Assembly (NCBI RefSeq): GCF_000972845.2
Contig: NC_040027.1
Location: forward strand, 16,289,803-16,353,802
Reading direction: 5' to 3'
DNA length: 64,000 nucleotides
Source of the DNA: Larimichthys crocea
Lineage: Eukaryota; Chordata; Actinopteri; Sciaenidae
A program made the position numbers and the translations under genes. This document shows positions 44,888 to 55,012 of this stretch, piece after piece; positions within the stretch are counted from its first letter, which is position 1, and every line of letters starts with the position of its first letter. The notes beneath the pieces are model-generated. The model was not told the origin of the DNA. It ran no database searches and was given only the letters and a program-made list of their open reading frames with translations.

Positions 44888-47800
44888 CTAAAAAACAAAC
44901 AAACAGTAAAATAAGACCATGTCAACAGCAAAGCAAATGATGAATTCCACAATGTAGATTCATCAAACACATCATCGGTTACTCATCTTAGAAAAAGAAA
45001 CCTTGACCAGGCGGGATATTCAGAGGCAGGAAGAGAGATTGCAAAGCTCTTAAAAACAAACACCTAAAAACCTTGAGGTTAACAGTGATGTCGAAGTTTG
45101 AATAATAAGTCGGAGCAACGAGTCAAAAGTGGGGAGTAAGACGAGCAGAGAAAATCCCCACTGCCTCTTTGCTCTGAAAGCTCCATTTGTCACAGTAGTG
45201 ATTAGAAACGAGAAATGCCAAACATAGCTGGAAGTTAAAGGTCTCCCAGTAGGGATTTGACACATCTGCTATAACTCAACAGTGACTGACCTTTCTCTCC
45301 TTATTAACAGCGTGGGCCCGTGTGCATTTTCACTGCAGAGCGGAGGACAACGAGGGAAAAAAAATAACTCATTTACTGCTATGAAGTCAACTTGACAGTG
45401 ACACTGGCAATGCCCAAGGTCAAAGACAGACACCTCCGCAGCGAGCATGTAATAACGCGGCCTAGCATTAACAAGACTGACATTTAAACAAGGACTCAAC
45501 ATTCAAGTCCAACTGCAGATGGATAATCATCAGCTCAGCGGATAAAAAAAAATAAAAAAATAAAAATCTAGTGCTTAGTTCAAAGAATAGTCTGTGCTGT
45601 CAAAGATCACGTCCCCGCTGGGTCAGAAAACAGGGCGAACATTCAGTAATTATGCATGGCTCAACATCCTGGATATGGACGCCCATCACACAAATCTCAT
45701 TAAAACATGAAAAGATCCATAAGGGATTGACTAACCCACACTAGACTGACACTGTGACTGTGTAACGTGTCAAGACCGAGTGGTACAGTAATTTTTCACA
45801 TTTTTCCAAAAGTGCCAAAGCAGAAGTCTCATTTTTAGAAACAACAAAAAAAAACTGACTGACTGTATGAGTAAGTGTGACAAAACGAGAGGCAATCGGA
45901 GCTGATATTTTCTGAACTTCTCCTCTCTGTGCGGTCTGTGACAGAAATGTACTTCACGTGTACTTTTGAAGGCAAGATACTAAAAACAGACCCTGCAGCT
46001 GTTGGGATTTGCGCACGTCGTCAGAATAATATCAAAAGGAGAAATGAGTCTGTTTGCTTGCCAATTTCCAAAGGTGAAATTAAAAAATTCAGAACTAATT
46101 GCACAACAACAGAGCTGTACTGGAAACACTCAAAAGGACACCTGAGGACAGGTACAAAAGATAATTACTGCACTTGTTTTGTCGGAGCAGAAGTTAAAAA
46201 CGTCAGAGCAAATCAAATCTATTTTTTTAAAATAGAATATCCTCTGAACATAACTTATCAAAGCTCTATAATTTGATAGCTGTGGACCAAAGAAATAAAG
46301 CATTTAATTGGGTTTTCCAAAAATGACATATTGGACAATAATTTACTTATTTTTATATTTAAAAAAACAAAACAAAAAAAACAACATTTACTTTCAAAAT
46401 TGATATTTTTATAATTTTCTTTTTTCTTCCCAGACATGTATTTGCTGCAGTGTTTTGTGCTATCTACTAACTACAACTATATTATATAACAAGTAGTTGG
46501 AGATTTGTTTTTTTTTGTGGCCATGGTATGTTGTTTGTGTTTAATTACTTAATAAAAAGAGACATATTGTACTAATATTATTGCTTAAGAGTAAACAAAC
46601 ACTTGATCAAACTTTCTTGATAGTATAATTAACCTTACAAGACTTTGTTTGTGTTGTGATATTCTAAATCTCCGTCCTTAAGTTCAGAGGGCCGTGGTCC
46701 TTCTCATTAAATGCCACAAATATTGATCGTAGCATTTAAGAGTACCTCATTAAAAATATGCAGTGTTAGATCATCATAAGCCATTACACAGATTAGAATA
46801 AAAGTGGATCAATACCGATATTAGTTCACATCATTAAAGTAAACACAGGGTAGTTGAAAGCAATTATAAGATCACCTGTATAATACAACACAATCTAATC
46901 AATTAACCCTGCAGACTGTGACATTATTTAACCGTTGTTAAACAGCTAACTATCATAACTGCAATAATTGTACCATAGTTCATATCACTGCCTCCTCCTG
47001 CTTTAAAGACCGTGTAAAGTAGTAATAAATATGTGTTCTGAGTTTATGAAATCAGGTAAAAATGAAGCAGTATTCTCAGCTCCAGGACTGTAGGGGCGTG
47101 TCCGCTAAAGGTGCTGAAGCCCCGGCCACATGCGGGAGCAGTGAAGTGGCAATTTTGAAGCGACTGAAACGTGTTGGATGAGTTCAGAAAATGACACGAC
47201 TAACTTTGAAACACGAGATGAATTAGTCTCTCTGCTAAGGAGTGTAGGGGTTTGCTCAGGGTGGCCTCAGTGTGTCATCGAGCCACCCTTTAAGGACCGC
47301 CCACAAAATCCTGGACTGAAAACTGTTTTAACCTCTAACTCCACTTTTTAGTAATATATCGTTTAAACTCTTTTCATGTGTTGTTTCCAACATATTTAAT
47401 GTATTTTAAGAGAAATCTCAGAATTGCCTTTACACAGACTTTAATGTATTGACTTCAAACTGAACATGTAAACACAAACCTGTCTTAGGTATTCATCTTG
47501 CAGCATGTAATTACATGTACCTTGTCTCTTTTGATGACGACTAGACCAACACAGAGGTATTTGGGATAACACAAACGTGCTAAACTCGCCCTCTCGTGAT
47601 TAAACCATGCAAAACATGTGAACCACTTCTGAACAACACGCAAACTTTTACATTGATGAATAAACTTAAGAGAGTAAAAATACAGAATCTGAATAGTGTA
47701 GATTACATAAAGCACAACATTCTAGCTAATGTGTTGAATAAAATATGACAAATTAATCATTCATTTCATCACATCCATTCAACAATTCAGTTCTGCACAT

Positions 47801-50800
47801 TGATTTGTAACCTTTTGCAACTGTCCACAAAGGCTTAAGTTGCTATGAACTGGATCATAAAATACAGTGTTACATGGACACACTTCCCACATCAGTCTCA
47901 TGTTTATATGCGAGTGCTGCAAGGTTGACATTGTACTCACAGCAATGTCCAGCTGGTCCAAAGGAACAGCCTCCTCGGCCAGCAGTTGCACTGAAGAATC
48001 AGCGTTGACCGTTACTGACCCACTGCTCACTGCGTAGACAAACACACAACGGTATAACCAAACGTGCCAACATGCAGTCATGTGTTTTATAAGAAATGCA
48101 ATGTGCATGACAGATACAGAACGTCCTGTTTCAATCTCAGGCTTCTGTTTGACAGTGCGTGCCTCCTTCATCATGTGAACAGCTGAACTATCACACTGGG
48201 TATTCGGATACATTCTGTTCTTAAAAGGTATGTACTGTTATACTGAGGAAACTGTTTAGGCAAAGACAAATTATTGTTATGTTAAAATGACGTAACTATA
48301 GCTTTGATGAGTCTGGGACACGGACACAGAGTTATTTACGAGCAAAGCTCGCTGCAGATAACGCAGCTTAGCATAGGGACACAATAACACATGTATCACG
48401 CTCCAGCTTTCAGAAAGATGAAGGATAAACACTTTGTTCAAAAACGTGAGGAGCCAGCAGGAAGAAGGGGATTAAATTTAGTGTGCAAGACATCACGAAC
48501 ATCTTTAATAACGAGTCAAAGGAAATGTTGACATATGAAATACTTTGAGTTGAAGGGCACATTGGGGAAAAAAAGAGGAGACGTGACATATCAACTTCTG
48601 TGAGAATAAAATCAATATTTTGGTCTACTTTTTAATACCGTGTAACAAAGCACTATTGGCTTTGATGACACACTTCAGCGGCTTTAAAGTATACACTCAA
48701 GAATCCATCATTTATTTCAATAAACAGAGAGAAGGCTTTATGTATCGCACTTCCAACCCAAGGTCATCGGTGTACCTTTCCAATGAGGCAGAATCTTACC
48801 AAAGTATTTGGCCGCGGAGCCGTCATCACTGAAGACGGTGACGACGCCGGGCCGGAGCACCTGCAGGGTCGGTACGTGGGCAGGAAGGATACCGAACGCA
48901 CCGGTCAGCGTGGGCACGTCGACCTGCTTCACGCTGGCCTCTTTGAAAAACACCTGGAGAGTGGAGACAAGTGATGCATTCACTTTGTTATGGACGGTGC
49001 CTGCAACAGTAAAACATCAACACATGACGGCAGAATTTGGACCACAACTTTTAACAAGGTCTGTCACCTTTGTGTTTACGGTTTATGTATCATGCATGCT
49101 TTTTTTTTTTAAAGATAGCATATATATTTTGAGTACTGGATTAAATACATCGGTTCTGCAGCAGTGTTGAGTAAGGCAAGGCAAGTTTATTTGTATAGCA
49201 CAATTCGTACACAAGGCAATTCATAGTGCTTTACAGAGGCAAGGAAAAACATTTGACATTAAGACAAGCAATAGCAATAGAAATAAAAAATTTAAAAGAG
49301 AAGAAAATTTAATTAAAAACATCAGAATGTCATTTAAAATCATTAAAATAGCAAATTTGAAAACAATTTAAAACAATAAACGAATCACTGGATTATGATT
49401 AAAAATTCTTTAAAAGTTTTTAACCTGGATTTAAAAGTGCTAAGAGTTGGGGCTGATTTCAGTCCTGCTGGTAGTTTGTTCCAGTTGTGAGCAGCATAAC
49501 TGCTAAATGCTGCTTCACCGTGTCTGGTTTGAACTCTGTGCTCCACTTTCTGACCTGAGTCAGTAGATCTCAGAGCCCTACTGGGTCTATATTCTACTAA
49601 CATGTCGTTTATGTAATGGGGGCCTAAACCATTCAGTGATTTGTAAACCAGTAGCAGAACTTTAAAATCTATTCTGTGGCTAACTGGGAGCCAGTGTAAA
49701 GACTTAAGAACTGGGGTGATGTGTTCTGATCTCTTTGTTCTGGTCAAAACTCGAGCTGCTGCGTTCTGAATGAGCTGCAGCTGTTTGATACTTTTTTTGG
49801 GGGAGTCCAGTCAAAAGACCATTACAGTAGTCAAATCTACTGGAGATGAAAGCATGGATCAGCTTCTCCTGATCTGTTTGGGACATAAAGCCCTTAACTC
49901 TGGATATGTTCTTAAGTTGGTAGAAGGCTGTTTTGGTGAAGGTCAGATCTGAGTCTATCAACACGCCAAGGTTTCGGACTTGGTCTTTAGTTTCTAGAGA
50001 CAGTAACTCAAGGTGTTTACTGACAGCAACCCTCTTCTCTTTATTGCCAAAAACAATGACCTCAGTTTTTTCTTGATTTAACTGAAGAAAATTTTGGTTC
50101 ATCCAATTTTTGACTCGCTCTAGACAGTTACACAACGACTCTATAGGACTGCAGTCATCTGGGGACAGCGCAAGATATATCTGTGTGTCATCTGCATAAC
50201 TATGATAGTTGAATTTGACCCAAAGGCAGCATATATAGGCTGAACAAAAGGGGTCCAAGAACTGACCCCTGAGGAACCCCACATGTCATAGCCACTGGAT
50301 CTGATTGATTACTTCCAATGGTCAGTAAACATGCAAACTTTAACACTTTAGTAAAGCAACTTAACCACTGACATGAAGCTCAAGGTTAGACAGCTTTGCA
50401 TTTCACACACTCCTGCTGAGCTACGTGGGTTTGAATGTAACAACATACATTTGAACATATGCACAGAAAATGTACTTTAAAAGTCCCTGAACTGCAGAGG
50501 AGCGATGCCTGACCGGTACATGATCACATGCTGGTCAAAGACAGTGAATGACAGCTGAGCATGCACCGCTATCTAAGCTAAGCTAACCCTTAGCACTGTA
50601 TCTAAACTGCATTAACTCATGCATTAGCACTCAGCTGCTAGATGACACCGGAGGCAGACTTTCCTGCAAACTGTGACGGCGCCATTTCAACCTTAAAAAC
50701 TAGACTTAGCCGTGTGGGCTTAGCTGGGCCCGAGGAGAAGCCTCGTCGGTCGCGTTAAGGTTAGCCAGCTACCTGCGTCGGGGAGGCGAATGTGAAGGAC

Positions 50801-50889
50801 ATCTGCGGGCCGCCGGCGGCCGCCTCGGCGTAGCAGCGAGTCTGCCTCAGCGCGGGGAGAGCGCGGCGGAGAAATCTGGCTGCCATCAT
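44765..50889 (-). CDS. atp5f1d: mitochondrial ATP synthase F1 subunit delta, complete in 4 exons (160 aa)
   Basis: This subunit is part of the central stalk of mitochondrial F1Fo ATP synthase. With gamma and epsilon it couples rotation of the membrane c-ring to ATP formation, and it is the counterpart of bacterial epsilon. Exons on the minus strand are 50889-50773, 48953-48800, 48029-47941 and 44887-44765, with GT-AG junctions and phases that join. The product starts with an Arg-rich mitochondrial presequence (MMAARFLRRALPALRQTRCY), with cleavage expected near residue 20-22. A beta-sandwich domain begins MSFTFASPTQVFFKEASVKQ and includes VDVPTLTGAFGILPAHVPTL. The two-helix C-terminal part contains ANLEKAQSDLASTSDEAARA and ends EANEAIVKALE. 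The length equals that of the mammalian precursor within a few residues. Two ATGs in tandem (50889 and 50886) could each start translation. Identification is firm. Confidence 0.97.
44888..47940 (-). other. atp5f1d: atp5f1d intron 3 (3.1 kb)
   Basis: AT-rich intron. It contains copy B of the unclassified repeat (47011-47360). A plus-strand frame at 45929-46276 (115 codons) shows no recognisable domain and is probably chance. Confidence 0.8.
47011..47360 (-). repeat. unclassified interspersed repeat, copy B
   Basis: This is the reverse-strand copy of the repeat at 38441-38760. It holds about 80 bp (around 47077-47155, containing ggggcgtgtccgctaaaggt) that copy A lacks, so copy A appears to carry an internal deletion. 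It lies in an atp5f1d intron in the sense direction if copy A defines plus. Confidence 0.7.
47941..48029 (-). CDS. atp5f1d: atp5f1d coding exon 3
   Basis: This 89-bp exon completes a Val codon and encodes SSGSVTVNADSSVQLLAEEA and VPLDQLDIA, the last strands of the beta domain and the linker to the helices. The acceptor is tctacgcag and the donor gtgagt. Confidence 0.96.
48030..48799 (-). other. atp5f1d: atp5f1d intron 2 (0.8 kb)
   Basis: Ordinary intron sequence. No repeat or further exon is recognised. Confidence 0.85.
48800..48953 (-). CDS. atp5f1d: atp5f1d coding exon 2 (beta-sandwich domain)
   Basis: This 154-bp exon encodes VFFKEASVKQVDVPTLTGAF, then GILPAHVPTLQVLRPG and the segment ending SDDGSAAKYF, plus one base of the next codon. 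The acceptor is tctccag and the donor gtaaga. Confidence 0.96.
48954..50772 (-). other. atp5f1d: atp5f1d intron 1 (1.8 kb)
   Basis: Most of this intron is a 5'-truncated L2-clade LINE in the same orientation as the gene (49172-50325, listed separately). The 400 bp nearest exon 1 are unique sequence. Confidence 0.85.
49172..50325 (-). mobile_element. L2-clade LINE retrotransposon fragment, 5'-truncated and frame-broken
   Basis: Minus-strand reading gives the C-terminal part of a non-LTR reverse transcriptase. It has the GVPQGS block, then the catalytic YADDTQ motif (about 50192-50209), the helix around FLQLNQEKTEVIVFG, and the typical C-terminal HITPVLKSLHWLPVSHRIDF. At least two frame breaks separate these blocks, one in an A run near 49796 and one between the GVPQGS block and the YADD motif. 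The copy is therefore dead. The 3' end at about 49172 carries the widespread teleost tail (aagtttatttgtatagcaca on the plus strand) and short direct repeats of aaggc. The upstream endonuclease and most of the reverse transcriptase are missing. Confidence 0.88.
50773..50889 (-). CDS. atp5f1d: atp5f1d coding exon 1 (mitochondrial presequence)
   Basis: The exon has 39 codons from the first of two tandem ATGs and covers the presequence and the first beta strand (MSFTFASPTQ). The GC content is high with several CpGs. The donor is gtagct, weaker than the consensus. Confidence 0.93.
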
Positions 50890-51060
50890 GTCTGAAAATT
50901 TAGATTTAATTCAAAATACAGGTGAATGACAGAGATCCTCGAGCCCTGGCGTGAAGGCAGTCAGTGTGCGCTCGGTAGGACAAGGACGTTGGTGACCTAC
51001 CCATAAGGCTTTACGGCGGGTGCAAAGCATGTCGGGTAGTGTAGTCTTTTTTGTTTTTAG
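50890..51060 (-). promoter_or_regulatory. atp5f1d: atp5f1d promoter region
   Basis: The stretch directly upstream of the start codon holds several CpGs and a minus-strand ZNF143-like motif at 51027-51045 (actacactacccgacatgc, compared with the consensus ACTACAnTTCCCAnnATGC). No TATA box is seen, as usual for genes of mitochondrial proteins. Confidence 0.55.
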
Positions 51061-51084
51061 GTGGATTGTTGTGGGTTAGTTCAT

Positions 51085-51330
51085 CAACTTGTCAGAATCA
51101 GAAATACTTTAAATTGTTTCTGTTACAGCAGCTCCCAAACGGTAAGTTAGATAAACATTTAAACACTATAGAGGTTGGATAGTAAAATACACATAAACAC
51201 TATACACTTATAAGATATCCATTTTAACATTATATACACAGGTATAAACAACAGTTAAATAAAACCAGTAACAGTAAAATAAACTATAGTGAACTATACA
51301 ATATGTCAATCAAAAAAAAAAACTTTAGTC
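51085..51330. repeat. teleost interspersed repeat fragment
   Basis: It begins cagaatcagaaatacttt and continues through gttacagcagctcccaaac into an A-rich body (acataaacactatacactta). I recognise the opening as a common teleost repeat end; the class is not certain. Confidence 0.55.
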
Positions 51331-51556
51331 TTTGAATAAATAAAAGTGGGCACACACAAACCAAGATTACTTAAAAAGTTACTGAACAGAAACGCACAAT
51401 ACCAAGTAAAAAGTAAGAAAAGTAAGGAAGATGAACAGGAGCAGCAGCAACAGGCTGCATGCACTTTCCAGTGAGCAACATATTGAACTCAAGTAACTTG
51501 TTTTTACTATCAAGTGATCAGACTTTTGAATAAATAATCTAACCATCTAGGTAGGA

Positions 51557-51689
<133 letters not shown>

Positions 51690-52432
51690 CATATATATAT
51701 CTGAAAAATATACCTAATAGACCTATAAGATAGATAGATCTTAATTTAAATTAAACATGTGCAAAAATATTTACAAGTAGAAAACTATATAAAAGTTTAA
51801 AAAAAGAAAGAAATATTTTTTATTACAAATAAGAAATAGAACCACAAATAGAATTTTTAAAAAGTATATACATTTAAATTAGGCTGTAGACATTGAGCAG
51901 ACTGCAAACTGAGTCTAAAGTGATAATAACAGTTATCAGTGCAACAGAGAATCGTCATCTTTTGTGTCCATATGCCACCAACCATGACTGCTGCTACTGA
52001 ACCAGACTGGATATTTTTGTGCAATACTTTTGTAAAACACCTGTCACTTAACTCTTACTATCAATATTTTAAACAGTGTACTATATCCTATTTATATATT
52101 ATGTTCATGTTTATAAAGTAATACTTTATAATGTAATAATAATAATATATATAATATAATACTAATACTTGAATATAATCGTCACAGCCCTGTCTTGTGC
52201 AGTGTACAGAGCATTCATACAGATTTCTAATGTTCTATTTTAGTATATTTTGTATTATACATATTTTTCTCATATTAATTTTTAGTATATCATATATATT
52301 TTGTACCTGTTTTTTTATTGTTTGTGTTTTACTTCTGTAGCTTATTTCTATTCTTTAAGACCACAATTGTTGTTTAAACGTAGCTTCAGACACAGTTACA
52401 CAACATGATGTAAACTTACTGAACACACGCCA

Positions 52433-52447
52433 CCAGTAGATGGCGCC
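52433..52447 (+). promoter_or_regulatory. CTCF-type site between atp5f1d and cbarp
   Basis: The sequence ccagtagatggcgcc fits the CTCF core CCASYAGRKGGCRSY at every position. It lies between two divergent genes, where an insulator would make sense. Binding is inferred from the motif only. Confidence 0.5.
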
Positions 52448-52552
52448 AACATCATGTGCTATATGCTACATAATAGATGGGGGACCCACAAGACTAGTCT
52501 GGGACTGAGTTTTTGCGCCTCTTGTATATGGGGTTAAATACAGCCACCCTAC

Positions 52553-52554
<2 letters not shown>

Positions 52555-52587
<33 letters not shown>
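52555..52587. repeat. (CA)n microsatellite
   Basis: About 16 CA units between the CTCF-type motif and the candidate cbarp promoter. Confidence 0.93.
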
Positions 52588-52592
<5 letters not shown>

Positions 52593-52769
52593 GGCTTCAT
52601 CATTTTTCTCGCAGCTGCAAATGAGTGTCTGCATCTTATGCAAAATAAAAAATACACAACATTAAATATGAGGAGATGTAAATATTTCAGTTTGCATTCA
52701 TTGAGACAGTCTGTGACAGACTGAGCATCACACTCATTTTTAAGAAACCACCCCCCCACAGTCACTCCA

Positions 52770-52880
52770 GCTTTACCTCACTCCTTGCGTCACGTGGTGC
52801 GCCTCTGACTGGGTGGTGGGCGTGTCTTAAACAGTGGGGTTTCATTCATAAATACTTTTAGCTTTTAAAAAAATCCACAT
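52770..52880 (+). promoter_or_regulatory. cbarp: candidate cbarp promoter
   Basis: It contains an E-box in a CpG context (cgtcacgtggtgcg), a GT/CACCC-type box (gggtggtgggcgtg) and a TATA-like cataaata at 52847-52854. A candidate first exon with a good donor follows. The distance and order fit an RNA polymerase II promoter. The link to cbarp rests on position and strand. Confidence 0.45.
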
Positions 52881-52959
52881 TAAAGTGTTTCCACAGAAGA
52901 GTTTCATGTTTGCGGCTTTGCCCCTCCGAAACCCTGCATGGACCAGGCTAGTTGAGTAG
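52881..52959 (+). other. cbarp: candidate cbarp 5' UTR exon with a 17-codon upstream ORF
   Basis: The segment downstream of the TATA-like box ends at a strong donor (gtgagt at 52960). Inside, an ATG at 52906 opens a 17-codon frame whose TAG is the last three bases before the donor. If the exon is used it would splice to the acceptor at 54937-54939 ahead of the main start codon. Confidence 0.35.
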
Positions 52960-53384
52960 GTGAGTGCTTTATTATTCTACCTCCGCTGCGCGTCCGCTTG
53001 TCTCGCTCGAGTGCGAGTCAATTCAAATCGTGAGCTACCTTCTCCCGTCGGTGTGATGAAAATCATAGGCGCCTGCGAAATGTCATGATATCTTATTGTT
53101 ATTATTATGATTATGATTATTATTATTATTGATAATAATAATCCTGTCGCGCTGCTCGCAGTGTATCTTGCTTTTCATCTATTTCTTTTAAACTTCACAA
53201 AATATGTGATCTTGCAGCTGAACCGTTCATAAAGAAAACAGCTGCCAGAGACAGACAATCCGAAGCTCCTTATTTTGTTCCGGGAAAATAATATATCTGT
53301 AATAGCGAGGGATAAGAAAATGGATTTAAAACGGATTATTACAAGCTGAAAAATCATGCATTTACAATCCTGTTTTGATCCAAT

Positions 53385-53468
53385 GAGGGTTTTGTGGCAA
53401 ATTTCAAGGTAAAAGACAAAGATATTGAGGGTTTTGTGGCAAATTTCAAGGTAAAAGACAAAGATATT
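53385..53468. repeat. 42-bp tandem duplication
   Basis: Two identical copies of a 42-bp unit containing gagggttttgtggcaaattt followed by caaggtaaaagacaaagata lie side by side. The lack of differences suggests a recent event. Confidence 0.9.
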
Positions 53469-53518
53469 ATATAATACTAGTAACACAGTTTGGTATATAG
53501 AGCTAAATTTTCTTAAGC

Positions 53519-53614
53519 ATGATGGGATGTGCCATTGCCGGGACACCCATGTCTTACCATCTGCTCAGTCAACCAATCAATAGAGCAGTCTCCAGGCTGT
53601 GCAACACCACAGAG
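53519..53614 (+). CDS. cbarp: candidate alternative first coding exon of cbarp
   Basis: Two tandem ATGs (53519, 53522) open a frame reading MMGCAIAGTPMSYHLLSQPI and ending RLCNTTE at a good donor (gtaagc at 53615). The 32 codons end in phase 0, as the main first exon does, so joining to the exon at 56071 keeps the frame and also places an N-x-T sequon just ahead of the membrane segment. No homologue is known to me. It may be chance. Confidence 0.25.
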
Positions 53615-53983
53615 GTAAGCTATTCCCAATAAAGTGCTCACATTTTCTTAGACTACCTGCAGTTGGTGTTGCTAAACAGTGTAAATAAATACATTATTTT
53701 TCTATCATCATCACTGCTGAGAACAGACTCTCTATGATGGAAAGCATATCTACACAAACTGAATAATTAACCAATCCTTCTGCTGTACATTTGTCATCAG
53801 CCATGCAGCACTGTCGTCCTGTTGCTCCAAGGCCAGTGGGCCAGCCCTGAGGGAGGTAGGGGAGGGGAGGGGGACACCGCTGCTCTGGTTCAGTCGGCTG
53901 GGTGGGCTATGAGGATGCAGCAAGAGAGCTGAGGAGGAGACTCCTGAGCCACATACACACACATATACACACACACATCCAGA

Positions 53984-54020
<37 letters not shown>
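53984..54020 (+). repeat. (GCT)12 trinucleotide repeat
   Basis: Twelve GCT units lie about 20 bp before a possible donor (ggtaagac at about 54038) in the cbarp 5' region. The tract could be part of an untranslated exon or an intron. Confidence 0.9.
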
Positions 54021-54021
<1 letters not shown>

Positions 54022-54939
54022 GCACTACCCTCCATCAGGGTAAGACACTGAGGCTGGTAGGAAGCAGGATGCTGTACAGTACTGCAAAGGAAAGCATTGT
54101 GGTCACAGCCTGATGTGCATGTGTGTGTATCCCGTAACAGTTTTCATGCATGGACAGTAGGTGCAGGGAGTTAGAAAGGCTGGCAGGCAAAGAGAGCCTC
54201 GGCAATAGCTTACAGGTTGTGTGGTGCTGAAGTTGAGTGCTGCAGTGACTGGCAGGAGAGCAAGGAGTGCTGAGTGCTGCTGGCATGTTGCTTCTACCCT
54301 GCTGGGTGAGTATATCCAGGGAGTGTGTGTGGAAGGGAGGGTGTGTGTGTCTGGGGAGGGGGGGGGATGTTGGCGTTTGGTGCAGCAGTAGCAGTATTAA
54401 TGGCTATGATGTGTAAGAACAAACGCATAGCAGCAGCGGCAGTGGAACTCAGCTGCTGGAGCTAGTGTTTAGTAAGAGGCTGGTGTTTCTCTCTCTTCTC
54501 TGTGTGTGTGTGTGTGTGGGAGGTAGAGCAAGAGTCTTCAAGCTGATACGGAATTATGGGTGATGATTTACGGCCGAGATGCTTGCATTTGCATCTTCTG
54601 TGGGTTTGGACGCATGCGTACAAGCACGCGCCGTACACACATACATTTGGTTCCTTGCTTCGTCTTGAAGTCTTCTACGGCTGTTAGAGATGCAACAAGA
54701 TTTCTTTGCTGCAGTGGCTATCTCGTGTCACATTATACAGTGAGATATGAATGTTTATTTGCAATGTCACTCTCTGCAAAAAGACTCTCTAGTTCAGATA
54801 AGTTTAGATTTTTGTTTACGCACACAGTATGTTTGGATATAACCCAGATAAAATGCATCAATCTTTGGTGGTTGACTCTGAACAGCTCTCGGTCATTTCC
54901 TCTGTGTGTTTGTGTGTTTGTGCATGTGTTATCTCTCAG

Positions 54940-55012
54940 GGGGACTCTCTAGTTGGCCTGGACCATGAGCAATGAGTCTACCTTCTGGAACATCCTACCA
55001 GAAAACTCCACA
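54940..55012 (+). CDS. cbarp: cbarp exon with start codon (coding 54965-55012)
   Basis: An acceptor (atctctcag) ends at 54939, so 25 untranslated bases precede the ATG at 54965. The exon encodes MSNESTFWNILPENST and ends in phase 0 at donor gtaagt. It carries two N-glycosylation sequons (NES, NST). Confidence 0.85.

Larger units (their letters stand above)
52960..54939 (+). other. cbarp: cbarp 5' intronic/UTR region
   Basis: The stretch between the candidate first exon and the acceptor before the start codon. It holds the 42-bp tandem duplication, the candidate alternative exon, the GCT repeat and several TG tracts. Apart from these I see no repeat or coding sequence. Confidence 0.5.

Noticed and set aside
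45929..46276. Plus-strand frame of 115 codons in atp5f1d intron 3
   Set aside because: It has no family resemblance, is antisense to the gene, and lies in AT-rich DNA with the codon bias of background.
49172..50325. The reverse transcriptase fragment as a functional gene or retroelement-derived defence system
   Set aside because: It is a 5'-truncated, frame-broken L2-clade LINE copy of a very common type; no endonuclease, no partner genes and no retron-like RNA are present.
53175..53546. Minus-strand frame of 123 codons with a 14-residue internal repeat
   Set aside because: The repeat is only the 42-bp DNA duplication read in frame; the rest is AT-rich and lacks any domain.
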